From: Nocardia vulneris
GTDB taxonomy: Bacteria; Actinomycetota; Actinomycetes; Mycobacteriales; Mycobacteriaceae
DNA: 64,000 nucleotides
Direction: 5' to 3'
Assembly: GCF_001613425.1 (NCBI RefSeq)
Contig: NZ_BDCI01000010.1
Coordinates: 142,328 to 206,327 of the forward strand
In this document: positions 52,034 to 62,303 of the stretch, one piece after another
Position numbering within the stretch: position 1 is the stretch's first letter
Layout of the letters: each line of letters opens with the position of its first letter
The notes under the pieces: generated by a model
What the model was told of the DNA's origin: nothing
The model's input: only the letters and a program-made list of their open reading frames with translations
The model's database searches: none
Position numbers and translations under genes: made by a program

Positions 52034-52237
52034 GTGAAAAAGCTCATCGTTGTCGCCGCCCTGACGGCGGGCCTGCTCGCGCCGGCCGGACTGGCCGCGG
52101 CGGAACCCGTTGCCGCACCGGCGAACACGCCTTCGACCGCGACGTATGTCCAGGGGTCGTCGGCGGATATCTTCTGCGCCGTGATCCGATTCCTGAAGGG
52201 CGGCTGGGCGGGTCGTCCCACGGACTGCTCCTTCTGA
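52034..52237 (+). CDS. Small secreted peptide, unknown function
   Basis: Sixty-seven residues from GTG 52034. A clear signal peptide (KKLIVVAALTAGLLAPAGLAAA) leaves a mature peptide of about 44 residues with two Cys (DIFCAVIRF and PTDCSF) that could form one disulfide. Followed by a terminator. Small size makes it easy to miss; the signal peptide and terminator support it. Confidence 0.65.
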   Translation: MKKLIVVAALTAGLLAPAGLAAAEPVAAPANTPSTATYVQGSSADIFCAVIRFLKGGWAGRPTDCSF

Positions 52238-52266
52238 CACACCGAGGAGGCTTCCCCTCCAACTGC

Positions 52267-52303
52267 GACGGCCGGTCGATCCCAGTGGGACTGACCGGCC
52301 GTC
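52267..52303. terminator. Bidirectional terminator
   Basis: Arms GACGGCCGGTC (52267-52277) and GACCGGCCGTC (52293-52303), with TCCCA/TGGGA able to pair inside the loop. It lies between the small secreted peptide gene and the convergent solute-binding protein gene. Confidence 0.7.
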
Positions 52304-52337
52304 GACGGTCCGGCTACGCCGGTTCGCTTGCCGAGAA

Positions 52338-53942
52338 CTACTTTTCGACACTTTCGTAAGCGAACAGCCCGTTCCAGGTCAGCTTCGCCTGCCGCACCTT
52401 GTCCGAATGCCCCGCATTGTTGTTGTCGTCGAACACGGGAATGTCGGGCATGTCCTGGAACAGGACGGCCTGCGCCTTCGCGATGTGCGCGTAGGCCTCC
52501 TCCGGGGTGGGCGCGGCCAGCGCGGTCGCGATGATCTTGTCGAATTCCGGGTTGACGTAGCCGATGTCGTTGCTCGCCGAATCGGAGAGATACTGCGGCA
52601 TCAGGAAATTCAGCATCGTCGGGTAGTCGCCCTGCCACGCGTTGCGGAACGCGGTGCGGATGGATTTGCCGGTGATCGCGTCCCGCAGCGGCTTGAACGT
52701 GGGGTAGGGCGCGCCCAGGGCATCGATGCCCAGGGTGTTCTTGACGCTGTTCGCGACGGCCTCGATCCAGGCCTGATGGCCGCCGTCGGCGTTGTAGGCG
52801 ATCTCGAAGCGGCCCGTCCACGGCGCGATGGCGTTGGCCTGCTCCCACAGTCGTCGCGCCTCGTCCGGGTTGTACGCGAGCAGTTCCACGCCGGGCAGAC
52901 TGCCGTTGTAGCCGGGCAGGCTGGCGGAGGTGAAATCCTTTGCCGGAACCTTGGTTCCGTGCCAGATGGTGTCGGCGATCTGCTGGCGATTGATGGACAG
53001 CGAGATCGCTTTGCGACGCAGCACGCCCTCCGCGCCGCCGAAATGCGGGACGGTGGGCTGGAATCCGATGTGCTCGTACCGAGCCGTCGCCTTGTGGATG
53101 GCGCGGTCGCCGAGGTCGGAGTTGAAGCTGGTCAGCGCGTTGTCGGGGATGGTGTCGAGCAGGTCGAGGTTGCCGGCCAGCAGGTCCGCGTACGCGGTCT
53201 CGTAGGTCGCGTACATCACGAACCGCAGCCCTTTGTTCTTGGCCGGACGGTTGCCGCGATAATCCGGATTGGGCGCGAGATCGATCTGCACGTTGTGCTG
53301 CCAGGCGTTGTCGTTCGCGAACTGGTACGGACCGTTGCCGACCGGACGCTCACCGAACGCTTTCATGTCCCGATACGCCACCTCGGGCAGCGGGAAGAAC
53401 GGCGTGAAGCCGAGGGAGAGTTCGAAATCGATCGACGGGCGGGTGAGATCGACGGTGAACGTGCGCTCGTCGACCACCTTCAGCCCCGACATCGTCTGCG
53501 CCTTGGGCGGATCCACCGAGACCTCGTCGTAGCCGACGATCGAGGCGAAAATCCAGCTCTGCAGTTGCGCATTGGTGCTCAGCGCGCCGTAATTCCACGC
53601 GTCCACAAACGATTTCGCGGTCACCGGGGTGCCGTCGGTGAACGTCCAACCCGGTTCGAGGGTGATCCGATAGTGCCGCCGATCGGCCGACTCGATCGCC
53701 TCGGCGACCTCGTTGTGCGCCTTTCCGTCGGCGTCGTAGTACTTCAGCCCGGCGAACAGGCGGTCGACCACGCGCCCGCCCTGGTTCTCGTTGGTGTTCG
53801 TCGGCACCAGCGGATGTTGCGGCTCACCGCCGTTCGCGGTCACCACACCCGCCGCCGCATCGCCGCCGTCGGACGAACAGGCCGTCAGGCCTATCGCCAA
53901 CGCGGCCGTCACCAATAACGCTGCCCATCTGGTGGATTTCAC
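52338..53942 (-). CDS. Peptide/nickel-type ABC transporter solute-binding lipoprotein (SBP_bac_5)
   Basis: A 534-residue protein; GTG 53942 follows GGAGGGCGAA. The lipobox LTAC in KSTRWAALLVTAALAIGLTAC (Cys22) anchors it outside the membrane. The rest is an SBP_bac_5/OppA-like fold: TNTNENQGGRVVDRLFAGL, GWTFTDGTPVTAKSFVDAWNYG and AISLSINRQQIADTIWHG. It binds oligopeptides or similar solutes. No permease or ATPase genes are adjacent, so it is an orphan binding protein in this window. Confidence 0.92.
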   Translation of the reverse strand: MKSTRWAALLVTAALAIGLTACSSDGGDAAAGVVTANGGEPQHPLVPTNTNENQGGRVVDRLFAGLKYYDADGKAHNEVAEAIESADRRHYRITLEPGWTFTDGTPVTAKSFVDAWNYGALSTNAQLQSWIFASIVGYDEVSVDPPKAQTMSGLKVVDERTFTVDLTRPSIDFELSLGFTPFFPLPEVAYRDMKAFGERPVGNGPYQFANDNAWQHNVQIDLAPNPDYRGNRPAKNKGLRFVMYATYETAYADLLAGNLDLLDTIPDNALTSFNSDLGDRAIHKATARYEHIGFQPTVPHFGGAEGVLRRKAISLSINRQQIADTIWHGTKVPAKDFTSASLPGYNGSLPGVELLAYNPDEARRLWEQANAIAPWTGRFEIAYNADGGHQAWIEAVANSVKNTLGIDALGAPYPTFKPLRDAITGKSIRTAFRNAWQGDYPTMLNFLMPQYLSDSASNDIGYVNPEFDKIIATALAAPTPEEAYAHIAKAQAVLFQDMPDIPVFDDNNNAGHSDKVRQAKLTWNGLFAYESVEK

Positions 53943-54054
53943 TTCGCCCTCCGACCTCGAGCGGCCGGGTCGCACCCGGCCCTCGTAATTTCTTCGGAGA
54001 GTAGTTATTTCGGATGGCGTTGTCCGCGAAATCCGCCCGCCGGGCCGGAAATGT

Positions 54055-54525
54055 TCAGCCCACCCCGCCGCCCGGCGGGATGGTCGGGGCACCGCCCTTG
54101 ATCACGATCTTGACCGCAGTGCTGCCTTGCCATTGACCGGTGGTGGCTTGACCGCCGGGACTCAGGAAAGTGCAGTAGACATCGCCGTACGCGGTGCTAC
54201 CCGCGGGCGCCGAGGTCTGGAACGAGTCACTGACCCAGCGGCCTTGATGATTGGCCGAGCCGCCGATCGCGGAATAGTCGAATTCTCGATACGTTCCAGC
54301 GGTGTTGACGCTGTTCTCGACGACCATGTCGCAGGTCGCGGTGCTGCCCGCGGGGATGTAGACCCGCCATCCGAGTGTCACCGTGCCCGCGGCGGGACTG
54401 CTGATACTTCCCTCGACGCCGTTGGATGCGTTCGCGGCGGGTGCGACGAGGGTGGTGAGGGCGGCGAGTCCGGCGACGAGCAGAGTTGTCGTCGCGAGCT
54501 TCTTGGTGGTGGACGGTGTAGCCAA
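54055..54525 (-). CDS. Secreted all-beta protein, unknown function
   Basis: A 156-residue protein from TTG 54525, which follows the ribosome site AGGAG at good spacing; ATG 54597 lies too far upstream to be favoured. The signal peptide is KKLATTTLLVAGLAALTTLVAPAANA. The mature chain is beta-rich (GTVTLGWRVYIPAG, GTYREFDYSAIGG, TAVKIVIKGG) with Cys in ATCDMV and VYCTF. The tail is Pro/Gly-rich. I recognise no family. Confidence 0.65.
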   Translation of the reverse strand: MATPSTTKKLATTTLLVAGLAALTTLVAPAANASNGVEGSISSPAAGTVTLGWRVYIPAGSTATCDMVVENSVNTAGTYREFDYSAIGGSANHQGRWVSDSFQTSAPAGSTAYGDVYCTFLSPGGQATTGQWQGSTAVKIVIKGGAPTIPPGGGVG

Positions 54526-54690
54526 CGGGTGCTCCTGGAGGTTGCCGGGTGTGTGCCTGTGGAGGCAATTCAACGCAGCAGGGGCGGGCTGAGCCACGAA
54601 CCCCAGGAGTGGTCGGCCGACACGCAGGGGTGGGCGTTCGCCACCTCGGTGTCGAGGGCGGCTGAACCCCTCGGGGTGATGTTCGGTCTG

Positions 54691-56010
54691 TCAGGCGGTC
54701 GGTTGCACCGCCGGCGGCCATTTGTTCGGCAACACGTTGGGCGGCTGGGCGCCCGGGAGGTGATCCCAGTCGAAGGTCAACATCCGCCACGCGGCCGGGC
54801 GCTCGAACGAGATGGTGGGGCCGGTGAAGACGGCCGCGTCGAAACTGGTGTGCCAGCCGTTGAACGCGGCGCCGATGAACGAGGTGTGCTTCTGGAACTT
54901 CGTCTTGTGGAAGGAGACCCCTTCACCGCCGAAGATCGCGTCCGCGAAACTCGTTGCGCCGTCCAGTGTCGCGCCGTCGAACCAGGTGTTGGACCCGGCG
55001 AACTCGGTTTCGGAGAAGCGGGTCAGTCCGGCGAAGGTGGCGTTGCGGTAGGAAACCTCTTCGTCGAACCGTGCGCCGCCGAAGTCGGCGGGCCCGGCGA
55101 AGGTCACACCCTCGAACCAGGTCTTGTCGTAGAACCGCGCGCCGTTGAACGACGCGTACTTTCCGGCGAACACCGTGTCGTTGAAGGTGTTGCGGCCACG
55201 GAACTGCGACGAACTGAAGTCGGCGTCGGCCAGATAGGCCCCGGTCAGATCGAAGTCCCGGTCCGACCACGGATGCTCGGCGGCGGGCACCAGGTGCGCG
55301 GCGATGACCCGCACGATGGTCTTGCGCACCTCGAGCCCGTTCTGGCTGCGTTCGCAGTCGGGATCGGGGGTGTAGGGCAGGCGCAGATACCCGCAGAGCA
55401 CGTCGACGCACACCTGCACTTCGGCGTGATTGCCGCGGGCGTGCCAGTCGTCGGCCAGCGCCGCCATCGCGTACACGCCCGCCATCCGGACGGCCGGCGA
55501 GGCGTGCGCGAGTTGTCCCGAGGTGGTGGTGAACCGGGTGCGCAGATCACGGATCGCGGCCGCGTCATGTTGCGCGGCCGCCAATTCGTACTGCTTGTTG
55601 CTGACGGCCAGCGCGTCGGCCGAGGTCTGCTGCGCCTTCGCGGCGGTCTCCTGCGCCGCCGCGGCGAGTCTGTTCGCTTCCGCGAGCAGCGCGACGGCGT
55701 GGGCGGCGGTGTGCTGGGTCGAGTCCGCGGTGCGCTGCCGCCGCATGGCCAGATAGGCGGCCCCACCGGCCACCGTCAGCGCCACCACCGCCACGGTGTT
55801 GCGGACCGCCTCGTACCACTGCGCCGTGGCCAGGTGATGACCGGTCAGCCACCACGGGCCGCCGCCGTCGATCAGGCGCACGGCCACCATCAACACAGGT
55901 AGCGCGAACGCGAACGTTGCGACCATCCCGAAGAGCGTCTTCCACAGCAGCTTCCAGCCAGGTTCTGGAACATGAACGGGAACAGCCGCATTGGGATCCA
56001 CCGACACCAT
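54691..56010 (-). CDS. Membrane protein with pentapeptide-repeat domain
   Basis: A 439-residue protein; ATG 56010 has the ribosome site GAGGGAAG. Two N-terminal transmembrane helices (about 22-45 and 75-95) and a helical region (100-165, rich in Ala/Gln) lead to a C-terminal right-handed helix of pentapeptide repeats (about 255-415: F.GARF..., FAGPADFGGARF and so on). Such proteins often bind other proteins by mimicking DNA; the partner is unknown. It is divergent from mmpL. Confidence 0.85.
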   Translation of the reverse strand: MVSVDPNAAVPVHVPEPGWKLLWKTLFGMVATFAFALPVLMVAVRLIDGGGPWWLTGHHLATAQWYEAVRNTVAVVALTVAGGAAYLAMRRQRTADSTQHTAAHAVALLAEANRLAAAAQETAAKAQQTSADALAVSNKQYELAAAQHDAAAIRDLRTRFTTTSGQLAHASPAVRMAGVYAMAALADDWHARGNHAEVQVCVDVLCGYLRLPYTPDPDCERSQNGLEVRKTIVRVIAAHLVPAAEHPWSDRDFDLTGAYLADADFSSSQFRGRNTFNDTVFAGKYASFNGARFYDKTWFEGVTFAGPADFGGARFDEEVSYRNATFAGLTRFSETEFAGSNTWFDGATLDGATSFADAIFGGEGVSFHKTKFQKHTSFIGAAFNGWHTSFDAAVFTGPTISFERPAAWRMLTFDWDHLPGAQPPNVLPNKWPPAVQPTA

Positions 56011-56183
56011 GTGATCTTCCCTCATCGCACGAATACTGACCGGACATCACCGTATCTAGTGCCTCGCCGCTCGCAACCGCCCGGTGCCGTGTTCATCAGT
56101 GAGAACGTACTGCGAATGCAGTAGTCGCAACAGCCTCCTTCCGCACGACGCGGACTACGGAACCGTCCCACGAGCATGGCGAC

Positions 56184-58391
56184 ATGGCGAAATTCCTCTA
56201 CCGGCTGGGCCGGTTCGCGTTCGAGAAACGGCGGCTGGTAGTGCTGCTCTGGCTGGGCGTGATGGCCGCCGTGGTGGCCGGGGCGCTCAACGCACCGAAG
56301 CCGCCGCCGGACACCTTCTCGATCCCGGGCACCGAGTCGCAGCAGGCCTTCGACCTGCTCGGCGCACGCTTCCCGGGAACCAAATCCGATGGGGCGCAGG
56401 CCCGGATCGTCTTCGTCGCCCCCGCGGGCGAGCAGGTCGGCGCCGAACCGGTCAAGGCCTCGGTCGAGAAGATCCTGGCCGATGTCGCGAGCGGCGCCCA
56501 GGTGAAGGGCGTACTCGACCCGTTCCAGACCGGGGCGGTGAGCAGGGACGGCACGACTGCCTATGCGACGGTCAGCTACGGCGAAACCACCCAGAACCTC
56601 ACCGACGCGACGAAGACGGCGCTCACCGACGCGATCGATGCGGGCAAGTCCGCGGGCGTCACCGTGGAGGTCGGCGGGACCGCGCTGATGGCCGAGCCGG
56701 AAATGGGCGGCGCCACCGAGATCATCGGAATCGCCATCGCGGCCGTGGTGCTGCTGATCACCTTCGGCGCGTTCGCGGCCGCCGGACTGCCCCTGCTCAC
56801 CGCCCTGATCGGGATCGGCGTGGGCATCGCTGCCATCGTCGCGATCGGGCTGTCCACCACGACCACGACCCTGGCGATGATGCTCGGGCTCGCGGTCGGC
56901 ATCGACTACGCGCTGTTCATCGTCTCGCGGTATCGGAGCGAGCGCGCGGCGGGCTACCGCGCCGCGGAAGCGGCGGGCCGTGCCGTCGGAACCGCCGGTT
57001 CCGCGGTGGTTTTCGCCGGGCTCACCGTGGTCATCGCGCTGGCCGGGCTCGCCGTGGTCGGGATTCCCATGCTCACCACGATGGGCCTGGCCGCCGCGGG
57101 CACGGTGGCCGTCGCGGTGGTGATCGCATTGACGCTGTTGCCCGCGCTGCTCGGCTTCTTCCAAGAGGCCGTGCTGCCGAGGGCTTTCCGCAAGAGCACC
57201 GTTGCCGACCGGCCTGCGGGCAATGCAGCACGGCCGACGAAACCCAGTATGGGGACGCGGTGGGCACAGGTCATCGTGCGCAGACCGGTGCTGGTATTGC
57301 TGATCGGCCTGATCGGTATGGGGGCCTTGGCCTTACCGGTACGCAGCCTCGAACTCGGGTTGCCCGGCGACGAATCGCAGCCCACCTCGACAACCCAGCG
57401 GCGTGCCTACGACGCCCTCGCGGCCGGGTTCGGTCCCGGCTTCAACGGGCCGCTCACCGTCGCGATCGATGTCGCGGGTGTCGCCGACCCGAAAGCCGCG
57501 GTGGAACAGGCGACGAAGACGCTGACCGCGACCAAGGGCGTGGTGTCGGTCTCGCCCGCCTCGTTCAACCAGGCCGGGGACGCCGCGGTGCTCACCGTGG
57601 TGCCCGCCACCGGTCCGTCCACCACCGAGACCAAGGACCTGGTCCACGCGGTGCGCGACGCGGCAGGCGAACTGCGGACGGCGACCGGGGCGACCATGCT
57701 GGTCACCGGTGCGACCGCGATGAATATCGATGTGTCGCAGAAGCTGTCGGACGCGCTGTTGCCGTACCTGGCCATCGTCGTCGGGCTGGCCATCCTGCTG
57801 CTGATGGTCGTGTTCCGCTCGATCGCGGTGCCGATCAAAGCGGCGCTGGGCTTCCTGCTCTCGGTGGGCGCGGCCTTCGGCGTGATCGTCGCGGTGTTCC
57901 AGTGGGGCTGGCTGGCGAATCTGCTCGGCGTCGAGCAGACCGGGCCGGTGATGAGCATGATGCCGATCTTCCTGATCGGCGTGGTGTTCGGGCTCGCGAT
58001 GGACTACGAGGTCTTCCTGGTCACCCGGATGCGGGAGGCCTTCGCGCACGGCGAGAGCGCGCACGACGCCATCGTCACCGGGTTCCGGCACAGCGCGCGG
58101 GTGGTCACTGCCGCGGCGGCCATCATGATCGCGGTGTTCGCCGGGTTCATCGGCGGCGGCGAACCGATGATCAAGATGATGGGGCTGGGGCTCGCGTCGG
58201 CGGTGTTCTTCGATGCGTTCGTCGTCCGGATGACCCTCGTCCCGGCGGTCCTCGCGCTGCTCGGCGACAAGGCCTGGTGGCTACCCGGATGGCTCGCGAA
58301 GATCCTGCCGAATGTGGACGTCGAGGGGGAGGCGCTGAAACACATCCAGCCCGTCGAACCGGATCGCGAGCTGGAATCCGCTCGCGTCTGA
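56184..58391 (+). CDS. MmpL-family RND transporter
   Basis: A 735-residue protein with 12 transmembrane helices in two halves (six each, plus soluble loops after helices 1 and 7). The core motifs GLAVGIDYALFIVSRYR in the first half and GVVFGLAMDYEVFLVTRMREAF in the second are the RND proton-relay regions with their Asp. MMPL proteins export lipids or siderophores. It is a generic short MmpL (no C-terminal domain), similar to the actinobacterial MMPL drug/lipid exporters. It is followed by a kinase/regulator pair. Confidence 0.93.
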   Translation: MAKFLYRLGRFAFEKRRLVVLLWLGVMAAVVAGALNAPKPPPDTFSIPGTESQQAFDLLGARFPGTKSDGAQARIVFVAPAGEQVGAEPVKASVEKILADVASGAQVKGVLDPFQTGAVSRDGTTAYATVSYGETTQNLTDATKTALTDAIDAGKSAGVTVEVGGTALMAEPEMGGATEIIGIAIAAVVLLITFGAFAAAGLPLLTALIGIGVGIAAIVAIGLSTTTTTLAMMLGLAVGIDYALFIVSRYRSERAAGYRAAEAAGRAVGTAGSAVVFAGLTVVIALAGLAVVGIPMLTTMGLAAAGTVAVAVVIALTLLPALLGFFQEAVLPRAFRKSTVADRPAGNAARPTKPSMGTRWAQVIVRRPVLVLLIGLIGMGALALPVRSLELGLPGDESQPTSTTQRRAYDALAAGFGPGFNGPLTVAIDVAGVADPKAAVEQATKTLTATKGVVSVSPASFNQAGDAAVLTVVPATGPSTTETKDLVHAVRDAAGELRTATGATMLVTGATAMNIDVSQKLSDALLPYLAIVVGLAILLLMVVFRSIAVPIKAALGFLLSVGAAFGVIVAVFQWGWLANLLGVEQTGPVMSMMPIFLIGVVFGLAMDYEVFLVTRMREAFAHGESAHDAIVTGFRHSARVVTAAAAIMIAVFAGFIGGGEPMIKMMGLGLASAVFFDAFVVRMTLVPAVLALLGDKAWWLPGWLAKILPNVDVEGEALKHIQPVEPDRELESARV

Positions 58392-58402
58392 GGGGGAACG
58401 CG

Positions 58403-58434
58403 CCGTCCGGCCGTCCGTCGGGACGGCCGGACGG
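58403..58434. terminator. Stem-loop between mmpL and the histidine kinase gene
   Basis: Perfect 14-bp arms, CCGTCCGGCCGTCC and GGACGGCCGGACGG, with loop GTCG, starting 12 bases past the mmpL stop. It probably separates the two transcripts. Confidence 0.65.
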
Positions 58435-58482
58435 CACGTTCCTGACCAGCCGGTTAGTGTGCAGGGACAAGGAGGTGCAGGC

Positions 58483-59709
58483 ATGACCGCAGCTTGGTCG
58501 CAATGGCCGCGCCGACACCGGCACGCCATCGACGTGATCATCGCTGTCCTGCTGTGCGGGTTGGCCACGTATGCCAGCCGGGTCGCCGGGGGCCTCGACG
58601 GGCACGGGCCGATGGTGGTCCGGTCCGCATCACCCGCGGTGTTCGCGTTGTCGGCGGTCGCCTCGCTGGCCCTGCTGTGGCGGCGGCGGTTTCCGCGCGG
58701 TGTGCTGCTGCTCACCACCGGCTGCGCGATCACGATCGGCGTGCTGGGATTCGAAATGTCGATCGTCACCGCGGGCGCCGCCTTCGTCGCGATGTATTCG
58801 ATCGAAATGTATTGGCCCCGAACGTGTTATGCCAAGGCTGCGCAGGTATCGGCCGGGCTAGCGTTACTGATCACCTCGTTGATCACCTCGTTCACGCCGC
58901 TGTTGACCGGGGACCGCATCACCTTGATCGCCGGCCTGCTGGTGGCGTCCGCGTTCGGTGAAGCGGGCCGCAACCGGCGCGACTACCTGGCCGCGCTGCA
59001 CGCGCGCGCGGAACTGGCCGAACGAACCCGCGAAGAGGAAGCGCGGCTGCGGGTCAGCGCGGAGCGGCTGCGGATCGCGCGCGAACTGCACGACGTGGTG
59101 GCCCACCACATGGCGCTCGCACACGCCCAAGCCTCCACTGCCGCATACCTTTTGCGGATTCAGCCGGATCAGGTGCAGGAGATGCTCGACCAGCTGTCCG
59201 GCACCACGTCCGCGGCGTTACGCGAGCTGAAGGCGAGTGTGGGACTGCTCCGGGAAAGCGACGTGGACGTCCCCCTGGCGCCTGCGCCCGGCCTCGCGCA
59301 GCTGGGCGAACTGCTGGCCTCGTTCGAGCGGACCGGACTGACTCCGTCGCTGTCGATCAGCGGGGCGCCGCGTCCGCTGTCACCCGGCACCGACCTGACG
59401 GCCTACCGGATCATCCAGGAAGCGCTCACCAACGTCACCAAGCACGCGGGTGCCGGCGCGTCGGCGACGGTCCGCCTCGTCTATTCGCGGCTGCTGCTGA
59501 CCGTCAGCGTGAGCGACGACGGGGGCCGGGATTCGCGCCCGCCCGCACGGGACGGTCAGAGTTTCGGCTTGATCGGTATGAACGAACGAGCCATCTCGGT
59601 CGGCGGCAATCTGCACGCCGGGCACCGCCCCGGCGGTGGGTTCGAAGTCACCACCGAGCTGCCGCTCGCGCACTCCGAACACCTTGACCTCGAGGACAAG
59701 ACAGCATGA
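58483..59709 (+). CDS. Sensor histidine kinase, NarL-type (HisKA_3)
   Basis: A 408-residue kinase; ATG 58483 follows AAGGAGG. About five to six transmembrane helices (20-165) are followed by a HisKA_3 dimerisation helix with phospho-acceptor His203 in RELHDVVAHHM. An HATPase_c domain (YRIIQEALTNVTKHAGAG and SFGLIGMNERA) ends near residue 400. It autophosphorylates and passes the phosphate to the overlapping response regulator (ATGA junction). The signal is unknown; membrane stress and control of mmpL are plausible. Confidence 0.93.
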   Translation: MTAAWSQWPRRHRHAIDVIIAVLLCGLATYASRVAGGLDGHGPMVVRSASPAVFALSAVASLALLWRRRFPRGVLLLTTGCAITIGVLGFEMSIVTAGAAFVAMYSIEMYWPRTCYAKAAQVSAGLALLITSLITSFTPLLTGDRITLIAGLLVASAFGEAGRNRRDYLAALHARAELAERTREEEARLRVSAERLRIARELHDVVAHHMALAHAQASTAAYLLRIQPDQVQEMLDQLSGTTSAALRELKASVGLLRESDVDVPLAPAPGLAQLGELLASFERTGLTPSLSISGAPRPLSPGTDLTAYRIIQEALTNVTKHAGAGASATVRLVYSRLLLTVSVSDDGGRDSRPPARDGQSFGLIGMNERAISVGGNLHAGHRPGGGFEVTTELPLAHSEHLDLEDKTA

Positions 59710-60389
59710 CCATCCGCGTTCTCCTGGCCGACGACCAAGCGCTGCTCACGGGCACCTTCCGGCTCCTGATCGATTCGGCTCCCGATATGGAGGTCGTCGG
59801 GATCGCCGGAAACGGTAGTGAGGCCATCGATCTGGCTCGCTCGGCCCAGCCGGACGTGGTGGTCATGGACATCCGGATGCCCGGTGTCGACGGTCTGGCC
59901 GCGACCAAGGAGATCTGCGACGATCCCGCGCTGCGCCGGACCCGGGTGCTGATCCTGACCACCTTCGAGCTCGACGAGTATGTGGCACAGGCGCTTCGCG
60001 CGGGCGCCAGCGGATTCCTCGGCAAAGACGTCGGCCCCGAAGAGCTGCTGGGCGGTATCCGATCCGTCGCCGCCGGCGATGCACTGCTCTCGCCCACCGC
60101 GACCCGCACCCTGATCGCGCGCTACCTCGCCCTGCCGGAAAACCGGATCAGCGCAGGCGATCCCGTTGAAATCCTCACCGCCCGCGAACGCGAAGTGGTC
60201 GTGCTGGTCGCCTCGGGGCTGTCCAACGAAGCCATCGCCGAGAAGATGTACGTCAGCCCGCTCACCATCCGCACCCACGTGCAACGCGCGATGTCGAAGC
60301 TCGACGTACAGAACCGAGCCCAACTCGTCGTCATCGCTTTCCAGTCCGGGCTGGTGCGCATCGAGGCGCCGCGCCGGGAACACCCCTGA
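59706..60389 (+). CDS. NarL/LuxR-family response regulator
   Basis: A 227-residue regulator. The receiver domain (1-125) has acidic residues Asp9/Asp10, phospho-acceptor Asp55 (VVMDIRMPG) and Lys in GKDVGPEEL. The LuxR HTH (about 155-215) reads LTAREREVVVLVASGLSNEAIAEKMYVSPLTIRTHVQRAMSKLD. It is coupled to the kinase by ATGA. Confidence 0.95.
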   Translation: MTIRVLLADDQALLTGTFRLLIDSAPDMEVVGIAGNGSEAIDLARSAQPDVVVMDIRMPGVDGLAATKEICDDPALRRTRVLILTTFELDEYVAQALRAGASGFLGKDVGPEELLGGIRSVAAGDALLSPTATRTLIARYLALPENRISAGDPVEILTAREREVVVLVASGLSNEAIAEKMYVSPLTIRTHVQRAMSKLDVQNRAQLVVIAFQSGLVRIEAPRREHP

Positions 60390-60481
60390 CCTCGGGCGAG
60401 TAGCCGCCGTCAGCGCGCGGTCGAGCCGCGCGCATCTCTCTATCTCATCGCATCGTGCTGCCCCATGTCAATAGCGTTGTC

Positions 60482-60512
60482 ACGACGAGATGTAGCAACT
60501 ATGCTACGTCGT
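60482..60512. promoter_or_regulatory. Inverted repeat upstream of the atpI-like gene
   Basis: GTAGCA (60492-60497) and TGCTAC (60502-60507) are perfect arms about an ACTA centre, extended by ACGAC (60482-60486) and GTCGT (60508-60512). It lies 27 bases before the first gene of the Fo cluster, placed for an operator. Confidence 0.5.
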
Positions 60513-60538
60513 AGAACGACCTCAAAGGGGAGGCTCCG

Positions 60539-60816
60539 GTGATGATGCCAACGGCGATGTACTTCTGCGCGGGACTCGCGCTCGGGTGGGGAAATACCCT
60601 GTGGACGCGGCGGGCGCTCACCCGCATCGTGGACGACGACGTGACGAGCGGGCGGCTGGTCTTGCTGTCGATGACGAGATTGCTTGTGCTGACCGTGGTT
60701 TCGATCGCGATCGCATTTCTGGCCGGTGCGCCCGGCGTGGGCGTGTTCTTCGGTCTCGCGGTATTCCACGCCGCCCGGCTGTTCCGGGTTCGGCGACCAG
60801 CGTTGCAGGGGCAGAC

Positions 60817-60820
<4 letters not shown>
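60539..60820 (+). CDS. AtpI-like small membrane protein
   Basis: A 93-residue protein; starts GTG ATG ATG after AAAGGGGAGG. Three hydrophobic segments: [35 protein letters not shown] and [17 protein letters not shown]. The arrangement matches the small protein that opens mycobacterial atp operons (AtpI-like), placed, as there, just before atpB. It overlaps atpB by ATGA. It may help assemble the c ring. Confidence 0.75.
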
Positions 60821-61819
<999 letters not shown>

Positions 61820-61826
61820 GCGCGAC

Positions 61827-62297
61827 ATGTCGACGAAAAACACTGCCGGAGAGAACTTCCTGCTCCCCAACGGCACCTTCTTCGCCGAGTTGCTCATCTT
61901 CGTGACCGTGCTCGGCGTCATCTGGCGCTTCGTGGTACCGCCGATCAATCGCGCACTGGAAGAACGCGAGGCGCGGGTCGCCAAGACCGAAGCGGATGAG
62001 CGGGCAGCGGCCGCGCTGCGCGCCGAGGTCGATCAGCGCTATCGGTCGGCGCTCACCGAGGCCGAAGGCGTGGCCGCCGAGATTCGGAAACAAGCTCGGG
62101 TGCAAGGGCGTTCGCTGATCGCCCAGCGCAAAGCCGGTGCACAGGAAGAGGCGGACGCCATGGTGGCCCGGACGGCCATCGAGTTGCGCGCCGAGGCCGA
62201 GCGGATCGGCGCGGAACTGCACGACAGCGTCGAACCGCTCGCGCGGACGCTCGCCGAGCGCGTCATCGCCGATCCGGCGCAGGTCGGAAGGAGGTAG
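61827..62297 (+). CDS. atpF: ATP synthase Fo subunit b
   Basis: A 156-residue protein with one N-terminal transmembrane helix (LLIFVTVLGVIWRFVVPPI) followed by a long charged helix that would form the peripheral stalk. Starts 7 bases after atpE. It matches AtpF of mycobacterial type. Confidence 0.92.
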   Translation: MSTKNTAGENFLLPNGTFFAELLIFVTVLGVIWRFVVPPINRALEEREARVAKTEADERAAAALRAEVDQRYRSALTEAEGVAAEIRKQARVQGRSLIAQRKAGAQEEADAMVARTAIELRAEAERIGAELHDSVEPLARTLAERVIADPAQVGRR

Positions 62298-62303
62298 CCG
62301 CAG

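Noticed and set aside
56084..58486. 800-codon plus-strand frame overlapping mmpL in another frame
   Set aside because: Arg/Gly-rich low-complexity translation; the MmpL frame carries RND motifs and helices.
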